DNA of 6,414 nucleotides, taken from Pyrinomonadaceae bacterium (GTDB lineage Bacteria > Acidobacteriota > Blastocatellia > Pyrinomonadales > Pyrinomonadaceae). Shown here one piece after another: positions 5,948 through 6,414 of the stretch. The stretch lies in contig JACCTF010000630.1 of NCBI GenBank assembly GCA_013812565.1, positions 1 to 6,414 on the forward strand, given 5' to 3'. Both the position numbers and the translations under genes were made by a program. The notes below the pieces were generated by a model. The model was not told the origin of the DNA. It did not search any database and worked only from the letters and a program-made list of their open reading frames with translations. Numbering within the stretch: position 1 is the stretch's first letter; every line of letters starts with the position of its first letter.

Positions 5948-6414
5948 ATGTTCACACCGTGTAGATTGATGTCGAAATTTAAAAGTTGGCGACTTGGTAA
6001 CTGTTTAGGATATCTCAGTTCAGTAATGGTCCTGATCCTGGTGGCTTATCTGAACCTCAACGCTAGCACTCAGACTAAGCGCGTCAGAGCAAAGAGACCA
6101 CCCAACATCATTATTATTCTGGCTGATGACGTAGGTTGGAACGATGTGGGATACCACGGTTCTGAGATAAAGACGCCAAACATCGACCGTTTAGCAAGGG
6201 AGGGCGTCGAATTACACGACTTCTATGTCTATCCTAGCTGTTCGCCGACACGAGCGGCTTTAATGACCGGCCAAAACCCGGCCCGTTTCGGCATCCTTGG
6301 ACCGATCTCAGGAAGGGATGAGCAGTCATTACCGAAGGACATAGACACTATTGCTGAACTGTTGCGGGGGCGCGGTTACGCGACGGCCATTATGGGGAAA
6401 TGGCATCTCGGACA
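5948..6414 (+). CDS. Type I sulfatase (arylsulfatase-like), N-terminal part (cut by window edge)
   Basis: The first 155 codons of a sulfatase of the formylglycine-dependent alkaline phosphatase superfamily; it hydrolyses sulfate esters, here probably on a glycan or other exported substrate. After a basic start, residues about 19-36 are hydrophobic (signal peptide or membrane anchor). NIIIILADDVGWNDVGYHG (53-71) carries the calcium-binding D60 and D61. TPNIDRLAREGV (77-88) is typical. CSPTRAALMTG (98-108) is the C-x-P-x-R signature, in which C98 is converted to formylglycine and R102 lies in the active site. The visible end, GKWHLG (150-155), supplies the active-site Lys and His. Full family members run about 450-550 residues, so roughly two thirds are missing. 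I chose the ATG at 5948, with a weak GAGAAG site 4 nt upstream; a second in-frame ATG at 5969 lacks a ribosome site. Activity needs a formylglycine-generating or anSME enzyme, not seen here. Confidence 0.93.
   Translation, partial: MFTPCRLMSKFKSWRLGNCLGYLSSVMVLILVAYLNLNASTQTKRVRAKRPPNIIIILADDVGWNDVGYHGSEIKTPNIDRLAREGVELHDFYVYPSCSPTRAALMTGQNPARFGILGPISGRDEQSLPKDIDTIAELLRGRGYATAIMGKWHLG

Noticed and set aside
1..6414. CRISPR array, tRNA, rRNA, insertion sequence or phage genes
   Set aside because: No regularly spaced repeats, tRNA-like folds, transposase or integrase motifs, or terminal inverted repeats with target duplications were seen.

Overview
This window looks like a piece of a Gram-negative, glycan-degrading bacterium, most probably an Acidobacteriota member or a similar soil or water heterotroph. 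The main reason is the 996-residue TonB-dependent receptor. It has an N-terminal carboxypeptidase-regulatory-like domain and the Oar-type wording typical of acidobacterial genomes (FGGSFGGPIIRNKLFFF, YEG, GDLFNAFNHTSF, terminal Phe). A Tat-exported Gfo/Idh/MocA oxidoreductase, a DUF6807/PmoA-like protein and a sulfatase fit the same setting. The taxonomic call is inference; there is no rRNA or other marker here.

The layout is divergent. On the minus strand, reading from about 2540 down to 1, lie three genes in one orientation with gaps of 69 and 99 bp. They are an HpcH/HpaI-type class II pyruvate aldolase (2502-1699), a secreted DUF6807 (Pfam 'PmoA') protein (1629-655), and the N-terminal 185 codons of a Tat-dependent Gfo/Idh/MocA oxidoreductase that runs off the left edge (555-1). 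A 17-bp imperfect hairpin sits between the last two. The 228-bp divergent intergenic region (2503-2730) is AT-rich. It carries a good forward sigma70-like promoter (TTGACA, 17 bp, TATTTT), a candidate minus-strand -10, and an 8+4+8 perfect palindrome that could be an operator.

On the plus strand lie the receptor (2731-5721), a 226-bp gap with an 11-bp perfect inverted repeat and AAAGTGT-type repeats, and the first 155 codons of a type I sulfatase (5948 to the right edge) with an intact C-S-P-T-R active-site signature.

Read together, the genes suggest uptake and desulfation of a (possibly sulfated, possibly deoxysugar-containing) glycan on the right, and oxidation plus retro-aldol cleavage of a sugar acid on the left. 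No gene here fixes the substrate. I found no mobile element, CRISPR array, tRNA or rRNA. The window is mostly ordinary accessory-metabolism sequence. The regulatory palindrome, the two hairpins and the mixed-compartment gene cluster are the points worth a second look.
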